Counted from the stretch's first letter, positions 25,201-35,467 are shown. The stretch: 64,000 nt of DNA from Cyclobacteriaceae bacterium (GCA_026989505.1 JALSJF010000068.1:1-64000); one strand, 5' to 3'. The notes: generated by a model from the letters alone, not told the origin. Numbers and translations are program-made.

Positions 25201-28200
25201 GCCGGAACTCAGGCGCAGGAAGGCCCGCAGGTCACCACTTTGGGCATTGGGGCTCTGGGCATGGATAAACATCTTCACCCGGCCGTAATTAACCAGGTTA
25301 AGGTCAATGTTTTTAAAGGCGGCCCGGGCGTTTTTGTCTTGCAGGTCTTCCACACAAAGTTGCATGGATTGCTCGTTTAAGCGCCTTTCAATAACCGAGG
25401 TGTTATCCCGGTCGCGGATAATGCCGGGGGGTAAAACATACGGGATGCCCGACTCGCCACCCTGGCCGTTTTCTTCTATATTCACTACCGAAATGGTGAA
25501 TTTGCTGTCTTCCCTCTCCGGGATCTCGTCAAACCGTTTATTCTCCAGGTTGTCCTCAAAGCGCCTCCACTGTGAGCCTACCAGGCGTAAATTGGCGGTC
25601 CTTAACACTACCGGTTGCGACCAGTTGGTAAAATACATCCGTACATAACGGATGGACTTAAAACCGCTGATGTTACCCACAATGGCATCGGGTTGCCTTA
25701 CGGGGATACGAAACAGGTACCAGTTAACCTCATCTCCGTTTTTAACATTCGATACCTTATCTACAATGTACCCTTCCCCAACCTTTAGTTGCCCCGGGCG
25801 CAGGTTAACCCGGTATTCGTAATATTCTTCGAGGTCACCCAGGGTGTTGTCAATGTTCAGGTCTTCGTTATCGGGCAGGGTAGAGCCCGAAGGCGAATAG
25901 GGTAAAACATTATTGCTGAGATCGGGGGAGTTCTCTTCAAGGCCGTTGAAGTTTTTATAACGTTCTACAACATTGGCGCCTTTTTGGTCCAGTTCGGGGC
26001 CAAGAAAGTAGTTAAAGTTATCGGCTGAGGGGTCGCTTCTTATCTGGTCCACGGCCCCGGGTGCCAGGTTAGGGGGCAGGTTATTGATAAAATCCGTGAA
26101 CTTAGTTAGCTCTTCATCGTCAGCAAGGCCGTCCAGGCCGATATCCTGGTTTACCCGTGCCCCCGGTTCATTGTTAAAGGCGTTGTTAATGTACTGCTGG
26201 TTGGTAACAAAGCCCCAGTTGTTTTCGGTAACATTATCGGGGGTTTTTACCCCATCGGCCGGCAGGCCGTTTTCAAAGGCCATGCGCCTGTCGCGCATCA
26301 CGTCTTCCGAGACGCTGCCCAGGTTGAATATCAGTTCGCCTCCGGTGAAATTGGGTTGCGGGTTAGGGCTGCCATCGTCAACCACCCCATACGGGCTGTT
26401 AATGAAGGGGTCCATCAGCCAGAACTCAAGGTACTCAATATTTGATTTGTCAAAATCCACTTCCGAACGAATGGCTGTGGTTATCCCGGCCCAATTGCTT
26501 TGGGGGTCTTTTAACTTGCCCTGGGAGGTAAGGTCGGGGTTGTAGTTGTAGGGGCCTCTTTCGTCAGGGAAATAAGCCAGGTCGAGAATCGGATAGTTGG
26601 TGTTTATTACTTCAAGTTGTTTGCCGGGGAATATTTCCTGAGGCTCAATAGGCCGCACGTAATGGTTTTTCAAGGCTTCTTCTGAAATGGGTGGTTTTGC
26701 CGGCCCCCCGGTACGGTAGAACACATTATCAATAATGTACCAGGCCAGCTTAGCCCTTTTATACGAAAACCTGAGGTCATCATTGGCCCCCTCGCTCAGG
26801 TCAAAACGGTTGTCGGGGGTGGTGGGGGTGGCAGCTACCTTCCACATGATCCAGTTACTCAGGCTGAAAGGGGTAACGGTGTTTTCAAAATCATCGATAT
26901 AGGAAGTGCCCTCACCATTAACAATATTGGAGGTGCCCGGTATTAGCTGGGCAAACTCCCCGCTGAAAGTGATTTTTGAGGGTTCCTTGGTCTGGATCAA
27001 CGGCAGGGCATCAATCATTTTGGTCAGGAACCGGGATTCGGTACTATAGTTCATATCGAACCCGTATTTGGTGTTTTTGGCCGGCTCATTGCCAATGGAA
27101 GGCCGGGTGTACAGGGGCCGCTCATAATGATAGAGTACGGTGGCGCCAAGGTTAAAATTATCGTTGATCCGGTATTCGGCCCGTGCCCCTACCAGGGTGC
27201 GCGACTGGAAATTAAATAAATCGGCTTTTTCGTAGGTTACTTTAATGGTTTTGCCGGAGTTGATAATGCTTTCGTTAAGGATCTGTACCTTACCAAAGTT
27301 ATAGTCAACCGTATAGTCAACCCCTTCGGTGAGGGTTATGCCCCCGGCTGTGACCACTACCGAGCCTTCGGCAATCTTGATACCGTCTAATAAGATCTCG
27401 CTTGACGACCCGGACTTTAACGAGCCGGAGAGGAAATATTTATCTTTGGTCACATCCAGGACGGCATCGGCTTTGGTAGTGCCGTACAGGGTATCGTAAA
27501 CGTAGCGTTGGATAAGTTCTACCTCCCCGGGGTCAAACAAGCTTTTTAAATGACTACCGAAAGGTTCGAGCTTAGGGAAAAATATTACTCCTGTGGTGGT
27601 GTTAATGGTTACCCCGTCAATAAAGTCGAAATTCCCGTCTTTCGGAGGGTCTCCGTTAACGTTCAACTGGTCAAGCCCCAATAGTTCAATCAGGGGGATG
27701 TCTTTGGTGTTCACGCCTTCGTTCAAATTAGGGTTGTCAAGGCCGGTGCGGTCGTCACGGTAGGTAATGCGTAACTGAAACCCTTCCTGGTTTACCTGGC
27801 TGGCATTCAGGTTATAGGCATTTTTCATCATCAGGTCCCAGGTAGGTATGCGTTTATTGTTTTGGTCGCGGGTGGCAATTTTACTCGGCCGCAGCATCTT
27901 CATAAAGATCACTTCGTCCTCGGGGCGGTTGGCATAGTCTTCGGTAAGTTCACCTACTTTATAGGTAATACCGTTGTAGCTGTATTCGTAGGCTACGGCC
28001 AGCACCTCATCGCTGCTCAGGGGCCGGTTAAGGGTGATATAGCCGAGTTGTTGATGCACGGTAAATTCCCGGTCTTCCAGCTTGCGGGCCCCGTTGATTT
28101 TGTCATAGTGGGTAGCCTTTACCATATTGAACGGTGATGTGTCAAGGATACCATCAATATTGTCAACATTACGGTCCAGGTTAACAATGGCATTAAACAA

Positions 28201-29445
28201 TTGGTTGGCATCGTTGCGGTTGGGCACATCGCCCAGGCCGGGGGCAACCACTCCGTCAAACGCCTGATAGATAACCTTGCCTTCGGCCAGGTCCATAAAA
28301 GCTACGATATTACGTTGCGAACGGGTGTCGTTATTGCGGTTGATAATATACACCTCAACCCGGGATATTTGCACCCCGGAGGTAATGCGCGGGATGTTGG
28401 CCAGCCATTTCTCATAATTGTCGCGAAAGAAATGGCCGAGGAAAAAGTGCCGGTTTTCATCGTAATTTGAGGCTTTTATTTCAAACTCACGGCCTTGCAC
28501 GCCTCCGCCCTCAACCGTTACCTGGTCGCTTTTACCCCGCTGGGTAGAGGCCACCCCGGTAATGAACAATTTGCCAAACTGCAACTGGGTTTTCACACCA
28601 AAGAGGTTTTGGGCCCCGGTCATCAGGCTATTGCTTACCGGCATGGTAACATTGCCCACCTCAAGTTTTTTGATGATATCCTCTTCAAAGCCGGTGAATT
28701 CTACCTTCAGGTTGTTTTGAAAGTCGAAGGAGTTATTATTATCGAAGTTAGCCGTAACTTTTAATTTTTCACCGATTTTGCCTACGACATTCATGCTTAT
28801 TTGCTGGTCGAACTCAAAGCCGCCATTGCGCTGCTGGGTAATGGGGATGGCGGGATTGTTGATGCGCTGAAACCGGGCCCCGAAATCCAGGTTTACCATA
28901 CCCCGCGGGTTGATTTCCACATAGCTGCCGCCAAAAATACGGTCGAATACCGGGCTGATGTAAACTTTTGGTATCAGGCGTTTGCTGGTCAGGGCGGTTT
29001 CGCCATCTACGGCCACTGCCCGTTCCTGCCAGTAGGCTTTCAGCAGGTCCTTGGTTTGGTAGGCCGAGTACTCGGCAAACGAAATAGTTGTTGGCGGCCG
29101 GTAATCGAAGGTGCCGATTCTTTCAGTGATAGAGAAATTCAGGCCGGTATCCAGCGATACAATGCGTTCGAGGTTGCTGGGGTCACCAAATAACAGGGGC
29201 GAGTACCCGATGCGGTTAGAAAAAGGATCGCCATAGCGGTCGCGGGGCTCAAAATCGGGCCGGGTTGAGGGTGTGTAAGGCAGGTTTCGCAGGCTGTCGC
29301 TGAGGCGGGTGGCCGGCCGAGGCGGGAGGGTGTCCTGGGCTACGGTGCTTTGCTGGCCATACGCAACCCTGCTGCCCAGGATAACCAACAGGGTTATTAT
29401 CCTGACGACAGGTGGTTTCCGGTTATGCAGCGATGTAATTGCCAA
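22276..29445 (-). CDS. sprA: SprA, type IX secretion outer-membrane translocon
   Basis: At 2389 residues this is among the largest genes in a Bacteroidota genome; SprA of Flavobacterium johnsoniae is of almost the same size. SprA (Sov in Porphyromonas) is the very large beta-barrel through which folded T9SS cargo leaves the periplasm, and it is needed for gliding in gliding species. The N-terminus has a signal-peptide-like segment (about 12-30), then YSPLLFGDPSN and FPGKQLEV-type SprA N-terminal blocks; the C-terminus ends TTTAFGVQVRFSLAQ, typical of a barrel strand. It lies 15 bp after ruvA, forming a unit with maeB and ruvA. Two proteins with T9SS sorting domains (42473, 47036) are likely clients. 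Confidence 0.95.
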   Translation of the reverse strand: MAITSLHNRKPPVVRIITLLVILGSRVAYGQQSTVAQDTLPPRPATRLSDSLRNLPYTPSTRPDFEPRDRYGDPFSNRIGYSPLLFGDPSNLERIVSLDTGLNFSITERIGTFDYRPPTTISFAEYSAYQTKDLLKAYWQERAVAVDGETALTSKRLIPKVYISPVFDRIFGGSYVEINPRGMVNLDFGARFQRINNPAIPITQQRNGGFEFDQQISMNVVGKIGEKLKVTANFDNNNSFDFQNNLKVEFTGFEEDIIKKLEVGNVTMPVSNSLMTGAQNLFGVKTQLQFGKLFITGVASTQRGKSDQVTVEGGGVQGREFEIKASNYDENRHFFLGHFFRDNYEKWLANIPRITSGVQISRVEVYIINRNNDTRSQRNIVAFMDLAEGKVIYQAFDGVVAPGLGDVPNRNDANQLFNAIVNLDRNVDNIDGILDTSPFNMVKATHYDKINGARKLEDREFTVHQQLGYITLNRPLSSDEVLAVAYEYSYNGITYKVGELTEDYANRPEDEVIFMKMLRPSKIATRDQNNKRIPTWDLMMKNAYNLNASQVNQEGFQLRITYRDDRTGLDNPNLNEGVNTKDIPLIELLGLDQLNVNGDPPKDGNFDFIDGVTINTTTGVIFFPKLEPFGSHLKSLFDPGEVELIQRYVYDTLYGTTKADAVLDVTKDKYFLSGSLKSGSSSEILLDGIKIAEGSVVVTAGGITLTEGVDYTVDYNFGKVQILNESIINSGKTIKVTYEKADLFNFQSRTLVGARAEYRINDNFNLGATVLYHYERPLYTRPSIGNEPAKNTKYGFDMNYSTESRFLTKMIDALPLIQTKEPSKITFSGEFAQLIPGTSNIVNGEGTSYIDDFENTVTPFSLSNWIMWKVAATPTTPDNRFDLSEGANDDLRFSYKRAKLAWYIIDNVFYRTGGPAKPPISEEALKNHYVRPIEPQEIFPGKQLEVINTNYPILDLAYFPDERGPYNYNPDLTSQGKLKDPQSNWAGITTAIRSEVDFDKSNIEYLEFWLMDPFINSPYGVVDDGSPNPQPNFTGGELIFNLGSVSEDVMRDRRMAFENGLPADGVKTPDNVTENNWGFVTNQQYINNAFNNEPGARVNQDIGLDGLADDEELTKFTDFINNLPPNLAPGAVDQIRSDPSADNFNYFLGPELDQKGANVVERYKNFNGLEENSPDLSNNVLPYSPSGSTLPDNEDLNIDNTLGDLEEYYEYRVNLRPGQLKVGEGYIVDKVSNVKNGDEVNWYLFRIPVRQPDAIVGNISGFKSIRYVRMYFTNWSQPVVLRTANLRLVGSQWRRFEDNLENKRFDEIPEREDSKFTISVVNIEENGQGGESGIPYVLPPGIIRDRDNTSVIERRLNEQSMQLCVEDLQDKNARAAFKNIDLNLVNYGRVKMFIHAQSPNAQSGDLRAFLRLSSGFDNYYEIEVPLTITPFNSSSPGEIWPTENEIDMPFGELYKAKSMRNAAGVSLDLPFTTTYNQYKITVVGNPKMSVITSLMIGIRNPESADESAYDVCIWANELRVTDFDRQAGWAGNASLNARLADFANISASTRYTAYGFGNVQSKIAERTQETTFEYDVSGNVNLDKFLPSKSGIKIPVFASYERKTITPEYNPLDSDIPLESNLEAIEDTQERNDFKNAVIDRTEQRSINLTNLRKEHTNPDKSKRFYNIENFAVSFAYSDKTRSNYNIATYQNRNYTGSLAYTFSPQEVSLQPFKDMDAFKSDWLKLIKDINFNPVLSNVTIRGELKRTYIKTLYRNKDLTSEGVAANYEKSFVFNRIYGLKWNITKAISLDYSARANALVDEPDGEITTEGRDIILTNLKQFGRMKSFNQTLGANFRLPLDKIPLTDWTNADVRYSVGYLWTSAALDQIDTLGNRIENNRTITASGKFDLVKLYNKVPYLKKINSPPRRRASRRPTATRDTVVRKDNKLVKGLLRSLMMLRSVNITYDIKDGTSLPGFRKSPYLLGMDTTWSSPGAGFILGDQNPGIRYDAANNGWLVDNPILSDPFRQIQTIDLNIKGIIEPFSSFKLQVDIKKKKSSQYQEIFRTDSLGAYQSFNPTRSGAYSITFLAIKTAFVNDNQDDISPLFEAFVRNRAIIGQRLFDQTGNNYDPNSQDVLTPAFLAAYSGKSANEVSLRTFPATPLPNWRLDYTGLGKLPSMRKQFSSFTITHAYSSTYSVSNYTNSLLYQTPEDLLLNNNVENTGPATKVNDEGQLIPQYVVQQIIITERFAPLIKISMRTRSRLNASIEYKTERNLALNLANVQITELNSKDLVLSLGFTKSNVKVPFKIKGRTATLENDLDFRMDLTIKDTKTIQRKFNVDTNGEEVSVNTITNGNVNIQVRPNIGYALNNRLTLQAYYERSINEPRITTSFRRTTTAFGVQVRFSLAQ

Positions 29446-29460
29446 CGGTGGTTAAGTGCG

Positions 29461-30054
29461 TTAAGAAGCTTGTAATGACCGTTTAATTAACTCTTCCAAA
29501 GTAATATTCCCCTCCGACCTTCGCAGGACCGCCTCAATGCTTTTTTGGGCGGTACTTTTGTTAATTCCCAGCATTACCAATGCTGACAACGCTTCGCTAC
29601 GCAAATTATTATCAAAATTACCCGAAATCTGGCGGGTATCGGCAGCAAAACCTTCTTTCCTGATTTTATCTTTTAGCTCGAGGATCACCCGCTGGGCGGT
29701 TTTGGCGCCTATGCCTTTAATTTTTTGGATGGCGGCCACGTCTTCGGCCACAATGGCGGCTTTAAGCTCATTGGTGGTCATCGAAGACTGCATAATAATG
29801 CCGGTGCTGGGGCCGATACCGGAAACGGAAATCAAATCCATAAAAAATAGTTTATCTGCTTCGGTTAAAAACCCGTACAATGCCTGGCTGTCTTCCTTTA
29901 CATGGAAGTAAGTGTACAGCATACAGGCTTCTTCATCTTTAATTTTACCATAGGTAGCCAGGGAAATAAAAACGTGATAGCCGATGCCATTCACCTCAAT
30001 TACCACATGGGTGGCTTCTTTTTGTACTAACCTTCCTTTTACAAACGCAATCAT
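29461..30054 (-). CDS. ruvA: Holliday junction DNA helicase subunit RuvA
   Basis: The 197-residue protein has the N-terminal OB fold ([31 protein letters not shown]), helix-hairpin-helix pair with [12 protein letters not shown] (about 75-86) and [22 protein letters not shown] (about 109-130), and the flexible C-terminal domain III that contacts RuvB (about 150-197). It binds Holliday junctions as a tetramer for branch migration with RuvB. Its ATG overlaps the maeB stop codon as ATGA, so it is translationally coupled. The ruvA-sprA neighbourhood is, as I recall, common in this phylum. Confidence 0.95.
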   Translation of the reverse strand: MIAFVKGRLVQKEATHVVIEVNGIGYHVFISLATYGKIKDEEACMLYTYFHVKEDSQALYGFLTEADKLFFMDLISVSGIGPSTGIIMQSSMTTNELKAAIVAEDVAAIQKIKGIGAKTAQRVILELKDKIRKEGFAADTRQISGNFDNNLRSEALSALVMLGINKSTAQKSIEAVLRRSEGNITLEELIKRSLQAS

Positions 30055-32333
30055 TTAGCGGTTTTAGTCAATATTTGTGAATGAATTACGGCAATGGCAG
30101 CAATATTAACAATTTCCCGGATAGAACTGCCAAGTTGCAGGATATGAACCGGTTTTTTCATGCCGGTAAGAATTGGCCCGATGGCGTGGGCGCCCCCCAG
30201 TTCCATCACCAGCTTATAGGCAATATTGCCGGAGGCCAGGTCGGGGAACACCAGGGTGTTGGCCCCGGTAGCGGCCAGATGGCTGAAAGGGTACATCTCT
30301 TGTTGCAATTCTTTGTTTACGGCAATATTGGCTTGTATATCGCCATCAATTACCAGGTCGGGAAACTTCTTCCGCGCCAGTTCCACGGCTTTCCGGGCCT
30401 TGGCGGGCACTTCTCCTTTGGCTGAGCCAAAATTACTGTAGGAGAGCACGGCTACCCGCGGTTCTTCATAAAATATTTTTACGGCCCGGGCGGTAAGGTC
30501 AATGATTTCTACCAGCTCTTCGGCACTGGGGTTTTCCTGCACGGTGGTATCGGCAAAAAAGTAATTTTTGTCTTTGCGGGAAACAATAAACATCCCCGAC
30601 ACTTTTTTGTACCCCTCGGCCACCCCGGTGATTTGCAGGGCGGGGATCAGCGATTTGGAATACTCTTTGGTCAGGCCGGTAACCAGGGCATCGCCATGGC
30701 CTTCGTGCAGCATCATGTTGCCGAAGTAATTCCGGCTTTGCATGAGCTTATAACATTCTTCATAGGTAAGCCCTTTGCGTTTACGCATGTGGTAAAAAAG
30801 TTGTGCATAGTGCCGCAGGGTAGGTTCGTTGGCGGGCTCGCTCAGGTCAAGGATTTCACAATGGGTCATTTCAATGTGATGTTCAGCGCAGATGGCCTTG
30901 ATTTTATCCCTTTTACCCAATAAAACCGGTTCGCCAATGCCTTCGGCTTTGAGGGTTTCGGCTGCCTTAATGATTTTATAATTGTCGCCTTCGGTGAAGA
31001 TAATCCTCTTAGGGTTATTCCTGGCGCGGGAAATAACCCCCATCATCAGCTTGTGGTCGTTGCCCAATCTGGTTTGCAGTTCCTGGTCATACATTTCCCA
31101 ATCCTCAATAACCTTACGCGCCACCCCGGTGCTGATGGCGGCTTTGGCCACGGCCGGGGAAACGGTGGAAATTAAGCGAGGGTCGAGTGGTTTGGGGATT
31201 AAATATTGTTTGCCAAACGACATATTCTTGTTGTTGTAGGCCCTTTTTACAATTTCGGGAACGGGCTCCTTGGCCAGCTCGGCCAGCGCTTTTACGGCCG
31301 CCAGTTTCATCTCTTCGTTGATGGTGGTGGCCCGCACGTCCAGGGCGCCACGGAAAATGTAAGGGAACCCCAAAACATTATTTACCTGGTTGGGGTGGTC
31401 GGACCGGCCGGTAGCCATGATCAGGTCTTTACGTACCCCAACAGCCAGTGCATAGTCAATTTCGGGATTGGGGTTGGCCAGGGCAAAAACTATTGGGTTG
31501 GCCGCCATGGCCTGCAGGTGTTCTGCAGTGAGCACATCAGCTACCGAAAGGCCGATAAACACATCGGCACCCTGCATAATTTCCGACAAGGTTTTGGCTT
31601 TGGTTTCCCGGGCAAATTGTTTTTTTGCCGGGGGCAGTTCGGCCCTGTCGGTAGTGATAACCCCCTTGCTGTCCAGCATAAAAAGGTTTTCCTCCTGCAG
31701 GCCGAGCGAGAAGTATAGCCGGGCACAGGAAATGGCTGCCGCCCCGGCCCCGTTAACCACTACCTTTACTTCGTTAATCTTTTTGTTGACCAGTTCAAGG
31801 GCATTTAGTAAGCCGGCAGCAGAGATGATGGCCGTACCATGCTGGTCATCGTGCATCACCGGGATATTCATTGCCTCGCGTAATTCCTGCTCAATTTTAA
31901 AACTTTCCGGGGCTTTGATGTCTTCTAAGTTGATACCGCCAAAAGTGGGCTCCATGGCTTTTACAATGCGGATGAACGCATCGGGGTCGGTGGTGTCCAG
32001 TTCAATATCAAACACATCTATGCCGGCAAATTTTTTAAAGAGCACGCCTTTGCCTTCCATCACCGGTTTGGCGGCATCGGGGCCGATATTGCCCAGCCCC
32101 AACACGGCCGTGCCATTGGTGACCACGCCAACCAGGTTGCCTTTGGCGGTATAGCGGTACACGTCTTCTTTGTTCTTTTCAATGGCCTTACAGGGTACGG
32201 CTACCCCCGGGGAGTAGGCCAGCGCCAGGTCGAGCTGGGAACTGAGCACTTTGGTAGGCACCACCTCGATTTTTCCGGGTTGGTCGAATTCATGATAATC
32301 AAGGGCATCTTTTTCATTTATATCGAGCTTCAT
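30051..32333 (-). CDS. maeB: NADP-dependent malic enzyme, MaeB type
   Basis: The start [16 protein letters not shown] gives 760 residues, the usual MaeB length; an earlier start at 32360 is not conserved in style. The N-terminal malic enzyme half (about 1-420) has [22 protein letters not shown] and [16 protein letters not shown] for nucleotide binding. The C-terminal half (about 430-760) is the phosphotransacetylase-like regulatory domain, with RIIFTEGD and [17 protein letters not shown]. It decarboxylates malate to pyruvate with NADP, supplying NADPH; the C-terminal domain senses acetyl-CoA in studied homologues. It heads the maeB-ruvA-sprA unit. Confidence 0.93.
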   Translation of the reverse strand: MKLDINEKDALDYHEFDQPGKIEVVPTKVLSSQLDLALAYSPGVAVPCKAIEKNKEDVYRYTAKGNLVGVVTNGTAVLGLGNIGPDAAKPVMEGKGVLFKKFAGIDVFDIELDTTDPDAFIRIVKAMEPTFGGINLEDIKAPESFKIEQELREAMNIPVMHDDQHGTAIISAAGLLNALELVNKKINEVKVVVNGAGAAAISCARLYFSLGLQEENLFMLDSKGVITTDRAELPPAKKQFARETKAKTLSEIMQGADVFIGLSVADVLTAEHLQAMAANPIVFALANPNPEIDYALAVGVRKDLIMATGRSDHPNQVNNVLGFPYIFRGALDVRATTINEEMKLAAVKALAELAKEPVPEIVKRAYNNKNMSFGKQYLIPKPLDPRLISTVSPAVAKAAISTGVARKVIEDWEMYDQELQTRLGNDHKLMMGVISRARNNPKRIIFTEGDNYKIIKAAETLKAEGIGEPVLLGKRDKIKAICAEHHIEMTHCEILDLSEPANEPTLRHYAQLFYHMRKRKGLTYEECYKLMQSRNYFGNMMLHEGHGDALVTGLTKEYSKSLIPALQITGVAEGYKKVSGMFIVSRKDKNYFFADTTVQENPSAEELVEIIDLTARAVKIFYEEPRVAVLSYSNFGSAKGEVPAKARKAVELARKKFPDLVIDGDIQANIAVNKELQQEMYPFSHLAATGANTLVFPDLASGNIAYKLVMELGGAHAIGPILTGMKKPVHILQLGSSIREIVNIAAIAVIHSQILTKTAK

Positions 32334-32472
32334 GGTAGTTAGTGTTTTTAGTGCAGGCAACAGCTTACCGGTACACCATAAATGAATTTACGCAAAAAGT
32401 TGCCCGCATACCTTAATGAGGGCAATACTATCCGGTAGTTATGCGGATAACCTATAATAAGAGGCGAAAAAT

Positions 32473-33567
32473 TTACGTTTTGGCCTCTTGTTTTTCTTTT
32501 TTTTCGGCAGTGCTAAAGGTTTTTAAAATAACTTCGAGTTCACGCAGGGCCTCACGTTTTTTACGTCCGGGGCTGGCTACAAAGCCATCCAGGTAATAAA
32601 GCCTGTTGGTGCCGGGGTCAACAAAAACATAGCTGATAAACGACCCGCCCAGGTTGATGCCGGTTTGCCAGATGCCCCGGATATGTTTGGCATATTGCCC
32701 CTGGAATTTTGTGGTAGTATAAATAGTTTCTATATGCAGGGTATCCACCCGCATATAGGTGTCGGGGTCGGCCGGGTCTTCAAAGATATTGTAGCGGGTT
32801 ATGCTGTCGCGCAGGCCAATCAGGTTGTGGTTCTTAAAGATATCTTCGCTGGTATAATCTCGGTAGGCAACAAAAATATTTTTATCTATCTCGCCTACGT
32901 TGCGTATCCAGAAAAAGGCTGAATCATGGGCTTCAATACGGTAGCCGTTGGGCACCCGCAGCGAAAATCCATAGGTTTTGCGCGTATATTCGCCTACGGC
33001 TTTTTCTTCCTTAGCCTTGTACAGGGCCTTGAAAAGCCGTTCATTTTCTTTTTGATTGAAGAAGTTTTGGATGGTAGCTTTATTGTTCCTTATTTTTTCG
33101 GCCAGGCCCTTCTCCGTAGCCGAAAAAAGATAAAGCACATCCTGGCCCGCGGCATAGATGTCTTTTTGCGAGATAATAAATTTGTCAGGGTGTTCCTGGA
33201 TATAATTTTTGGTCATAAAATTTCTTACCGTGGTGCCCCCCTGGGTTTTGCTGTCGAGGGTGGCCACAAAAATTACATTGCGGGCTTTGTTTAAAACCGA
33301 GTTAAACAGGGTGGGCTCAATATAACGTACGGTAAAAAGTTTTTCGGGCCGTGCTACCCCGGGCAGGTCGGCTTCCAGGGTTTCCCGCAGGGCATCGCCT
33401 AGTTCCCCCTGCCATTGCAGGGAGTCGATGACCAGGATGATTTCGCCCGGTTTGCCGGAAGCGTTCACCAGCAATCTTTGTGATCCTTCTTCCAGGTCAC
33501 AAGCAAACATGAGGCTGCTGAGCCCCAGCAGCACTATACACTTTAACGTTGGAGTCATTTTTCGCAT
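32473..33567 (-). CDS. DUF4837 family lipoprotein
   Basis: Starting at MRKMTPTLK gives 364 residues with a lipoprotein signal peptide ending LSSLMFAC; the first start at 33606 would put an odd hydrophobic extension in front. Sequence features such as GKPGEIILVIDSLQW, EADLPGVARPEKLFTVRYIEP and the C-terminal YFTTAEK-like charged tail match DUF4837, a family confined to Bacteroidota. No function is known. It probably sits on the inner face of the outer membrane after lipidation. It follows the lytic transglycosylase by 42 bp on the same strand and may share its transcript, hinting at an envelope role. Confidence 0.82.
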   Translation of the reverse strand: MRKMTPTLKCIVLLGLSSLMFACDLEEGSQRLLVNASGKPGEIILVIDSLQWQGELGDALRETLEADLPGVARPEKLFTVRYIEPTLFNSVLNKARNVIFVATLDSKTQGGTTVRNFMTKNYIQEHPDKFIISQKDIYAAGQDVLYLFSATEKGLAEKIRNNKATIQNFFNQKENERLFKALYKAKEEKAVGEYTRKTYGFSLRVPNGYRIEAHDSAFFWIRNVGEIDKNIFVAYRDYTSEDIFKNHNLIGLRDSITRYNIFEDPADPDTYMRVDTLHIETIYTTTKFQGQYAKHIRGIWQTGINLGGSFISYVFVDPGTNRLYYLDGFVASPGRKKREALRELEVILKTFSTAEKKEKQEAKT

Positions 33568-33609
33568 AACCAGAATTTTGGATATAAAGATAATAAAATA
33601 GTGCATAGA

Positions 33610-34953
33610 TTAGCCAATTATCAGCTTTTGACCCGGCTTAATTTTCGAGTTTTTCAAGTTATTGAGTTTTTTAATCTTCTCAATATCAAGTCCTTCGTAT
33701 TTTTTGGCGATATCCCACAGGGTGTCGCCCGGTTGTACGGTGTAAATTTTTTTACCCGCATAGTCAAGGGTAACAGGGGCAGCCGGCTTTTTTTTGGCCA
33801 CGGCTACCGGCCGGGTGCCCGGATATACCCAAATGTTCAACCGTTGGCCGATCCTGATCATATTGCCCCGCAGGTGGTTCCATTTCCTGATGTCGGATAC
33901 CCTGACCCGGTACCGTTGGGCAATGGTACCCAGCACATCACCACTTTTCACCCGATAGACGACCCGCTCACGGCCAAACGTGCTGCCCACCGAGTTGCGG
34001 GCCTGGTATTCAAGCTCTTTTTTACCTTCGGCTGCGGCCAGCAATAAAATTGAATCGCGCTGGTTATGGAACCGGGGCAGCACATCTACCGGCAGGTTAA
34101 CCGGATAAAAGCGGTTGTTGGTTTTGATGCCGTACCGTTTCAGGTTGGGGTTTAACTTTTTCAGGTCATCATAACACAGGCCGAGGTGGCTGGCCAGTAG
34201 TTTCAGGTTGACAAACCCTTTTACCAAAATGGTGTCAGAGGCCATCCGGTAGTGTGGTGCAGCGGGCAGCAGGTTGTGCTCTTCGGCATACGTAAAGGCG
34301 TAAACGATAGCTACATATTGCGGTACATACGAGCGGGTTTCCCGGGGCAGGTAGCGGTAAATCTCCCAGAATTTTTTCTTGTAGCCCGACCTGCGGATGG
34401 CTTTGCGCACGTTGCCGGGGCCCGAATTGTAGGCGGCCAGGGCCAGTTCCCAGTCGCCAAACATGGTATAAAGCTGGCTGAGGTACTGGCAGGCGGCAGC
34501 CGTAGCCTTGTAGGGGTCAAAGCGCTCATCTATATACCAGTCCTGGTGCAGTTTGTACGACCGGCCGGTGTAGGGCATAAACTGCCACAAGCCCCCGGCC
34601 CCGGCCCGCGATATGGCCTGGGCATTCAGCCCCGACTCCACGATGGCGAGGTACTTAAGCTCATCGGGCAGGTTATATTTGGCCAGGTACTTTTCTATGA
34701 TGGGAAAATACAGGCTGCTGCGGGCAATTACTTCTTTGGTGTAAGACCGGTTCCGGACAATGAAGTAATCGATAAAAGAATAGACTTGCTCATTAAATTC
34801 CAGGGGCACTTCCCCCTGCACACAACTAAGGCGGTCGGCCACCAGGTCATAGGTGTAGTTTTCCGGGTAGGCATCATACGGCTGGGCTTCGGTTTCCTGG
34901 GCCTGTGTGGCGCTGCCTGCCAGCCATAAAACAATAAGCAGTCCTGCTCTCAT
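33610..34953 (-). CDS. Membrane-bound lytic transglycosylase with LysM repeats (MltD type)
   Basis: This 447-residue murein lytic transglycosylase cleaves peptidoglycan glycan strands to form anhydro-muropeptides. A signal peptide (1-18) precedes the SLT domain (about 80-235) with catalytic E106 in LAIVESGLNAQAISRAGAGGLWQ (split as AIVESGLN and AGAGGLWQFMP) and the AYNSGPGNVRKAI motif. The C-terminal part carries LysM modules: YRVKSGDVLGTIAQRYRV (about 333-350) and YTVQPGDTLWDIAKKYE (about 399-415), with a weaker one near 230-275. LysM units bind GlcNAc in peptidoglycan. It lies upstream of the DUF4837 gene. Confidence 0.92.
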   Translation of the reverse strand: MRAGLLIVLWLAGSATQAQETEAQPYDAYPENYTYDLVADRLSCVQGEVPLEFNEQVYSFIDYFIVRNRSYTKEVIARSSLYFPIIEKYLAKYNLPDELKYLAIVESGLNAQAISRAGAGGLWQFMPYTGRSYKLHQDWYIDERFDPYKATAAACQYLSQLYTMFGDWELALAAYNSGPGNVRKAIRRSGYKKKFWEIYRYLPRETRSYVPQYVAIVYAFTYAEEHNLLPAAPHYRMASDTILVKGFVNLKLLASHLGLCYDDLKKLNPNLKRYGIKTNNRFYPVNLPVDVLPRFHNQRDSILLLAAAEGKKELEYQARNSVGSTFGRERVVYRVKSGDVLGTIAQRYRVRVSDIRKWNHLRGNMIRIGQRLNIWVYPGTRPVAVAKKKPAAPVTLDYAGKKIYTVQPGDTLWDIAKKYEGLDIEKIKKLNNLKNSKIKPGQKLIIG

Positions 34954-35160
34954 AAATTTTTAACTTTCCGGTGTTGCCCTGTAGTAGTTAACGAAATAAT
35001 TGCCTGATCATTGAAAAAAAACCCTGCCGGTAATATTTTATTCCTGCCTACTGTAAAAACAAGCTTATTTCCCGCTGTGGTTACGGTTAGCATAAAGCGT
35101 AACCCGGTAAAAACGACAAACCGCACTGACCCTTATGGCTAATGGCCGGGGATTGGCAGG

Positions 35161-35181
35161 CAAAAGGCATTGTTGCAATGC
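35161..35181 (-). terminator. Candidate terminator after tatA
   Basis: GCATTG (35167-35172) and CAATGC (35176-35181) form a short stem just after the tatA stop; on the minus strand it is followed by CTTTTG. The stem is short, so termination is only probable. The rest of 34954-35184 shows no other feature. Confidence 0.4.
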
Positions 35182-35184
35182 TGC

Positions 35185-35382
35185 TTACTTGCTGTCATCT
35201 TTGATGCCACCTTCTTCGATCTCGTCTTTGATTTCTTTGGTAGCATCTTTAAACTCTCTGATTCCACGGCCCATACCTCTGGCAAGCTCAGGGATTTTTT
35301 TTGCCCCAAACAGCAACAGGATTGCGAAAAGAACGATAAATACTTCAGGGCCACCCAATGTAAATGCGAATAGTGTTTGCAT
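35185..35382 (-). CDS. tatA: Sec-independent translocase protein TatA
   Basis: The 65-residue protein has one membrane helix (about 9-27, GGPEVFIVLFAILLLFGAKK), the hinge KIPELARGMGRGIREFKDA and an acidic amphipathic tail (TKEIKDEIEEGG). These are the defining features of TatA/TatE, which forms the pore for folded twin-arginine substrates. tatC is not in the window. It sits alone between the EnvC-like gene and the transglycosylase on the same strand. Confidence 0.93.
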   Translation of the reverse strand: MQTLFAFTLGGPEVFIVLFAILLLFGAKKIPELARGMGRGIREFKDATKEIKDEIEEGGIKDDSK

Positions 35383-35467
35383 TAGTCCACAGTTTAAAAT
35401 TCAAGCGTAAAGATAACGATTTCTTGTCTAAACAAGGTTAAAATACTTTTTTTGCTGTAAAAAGCTG

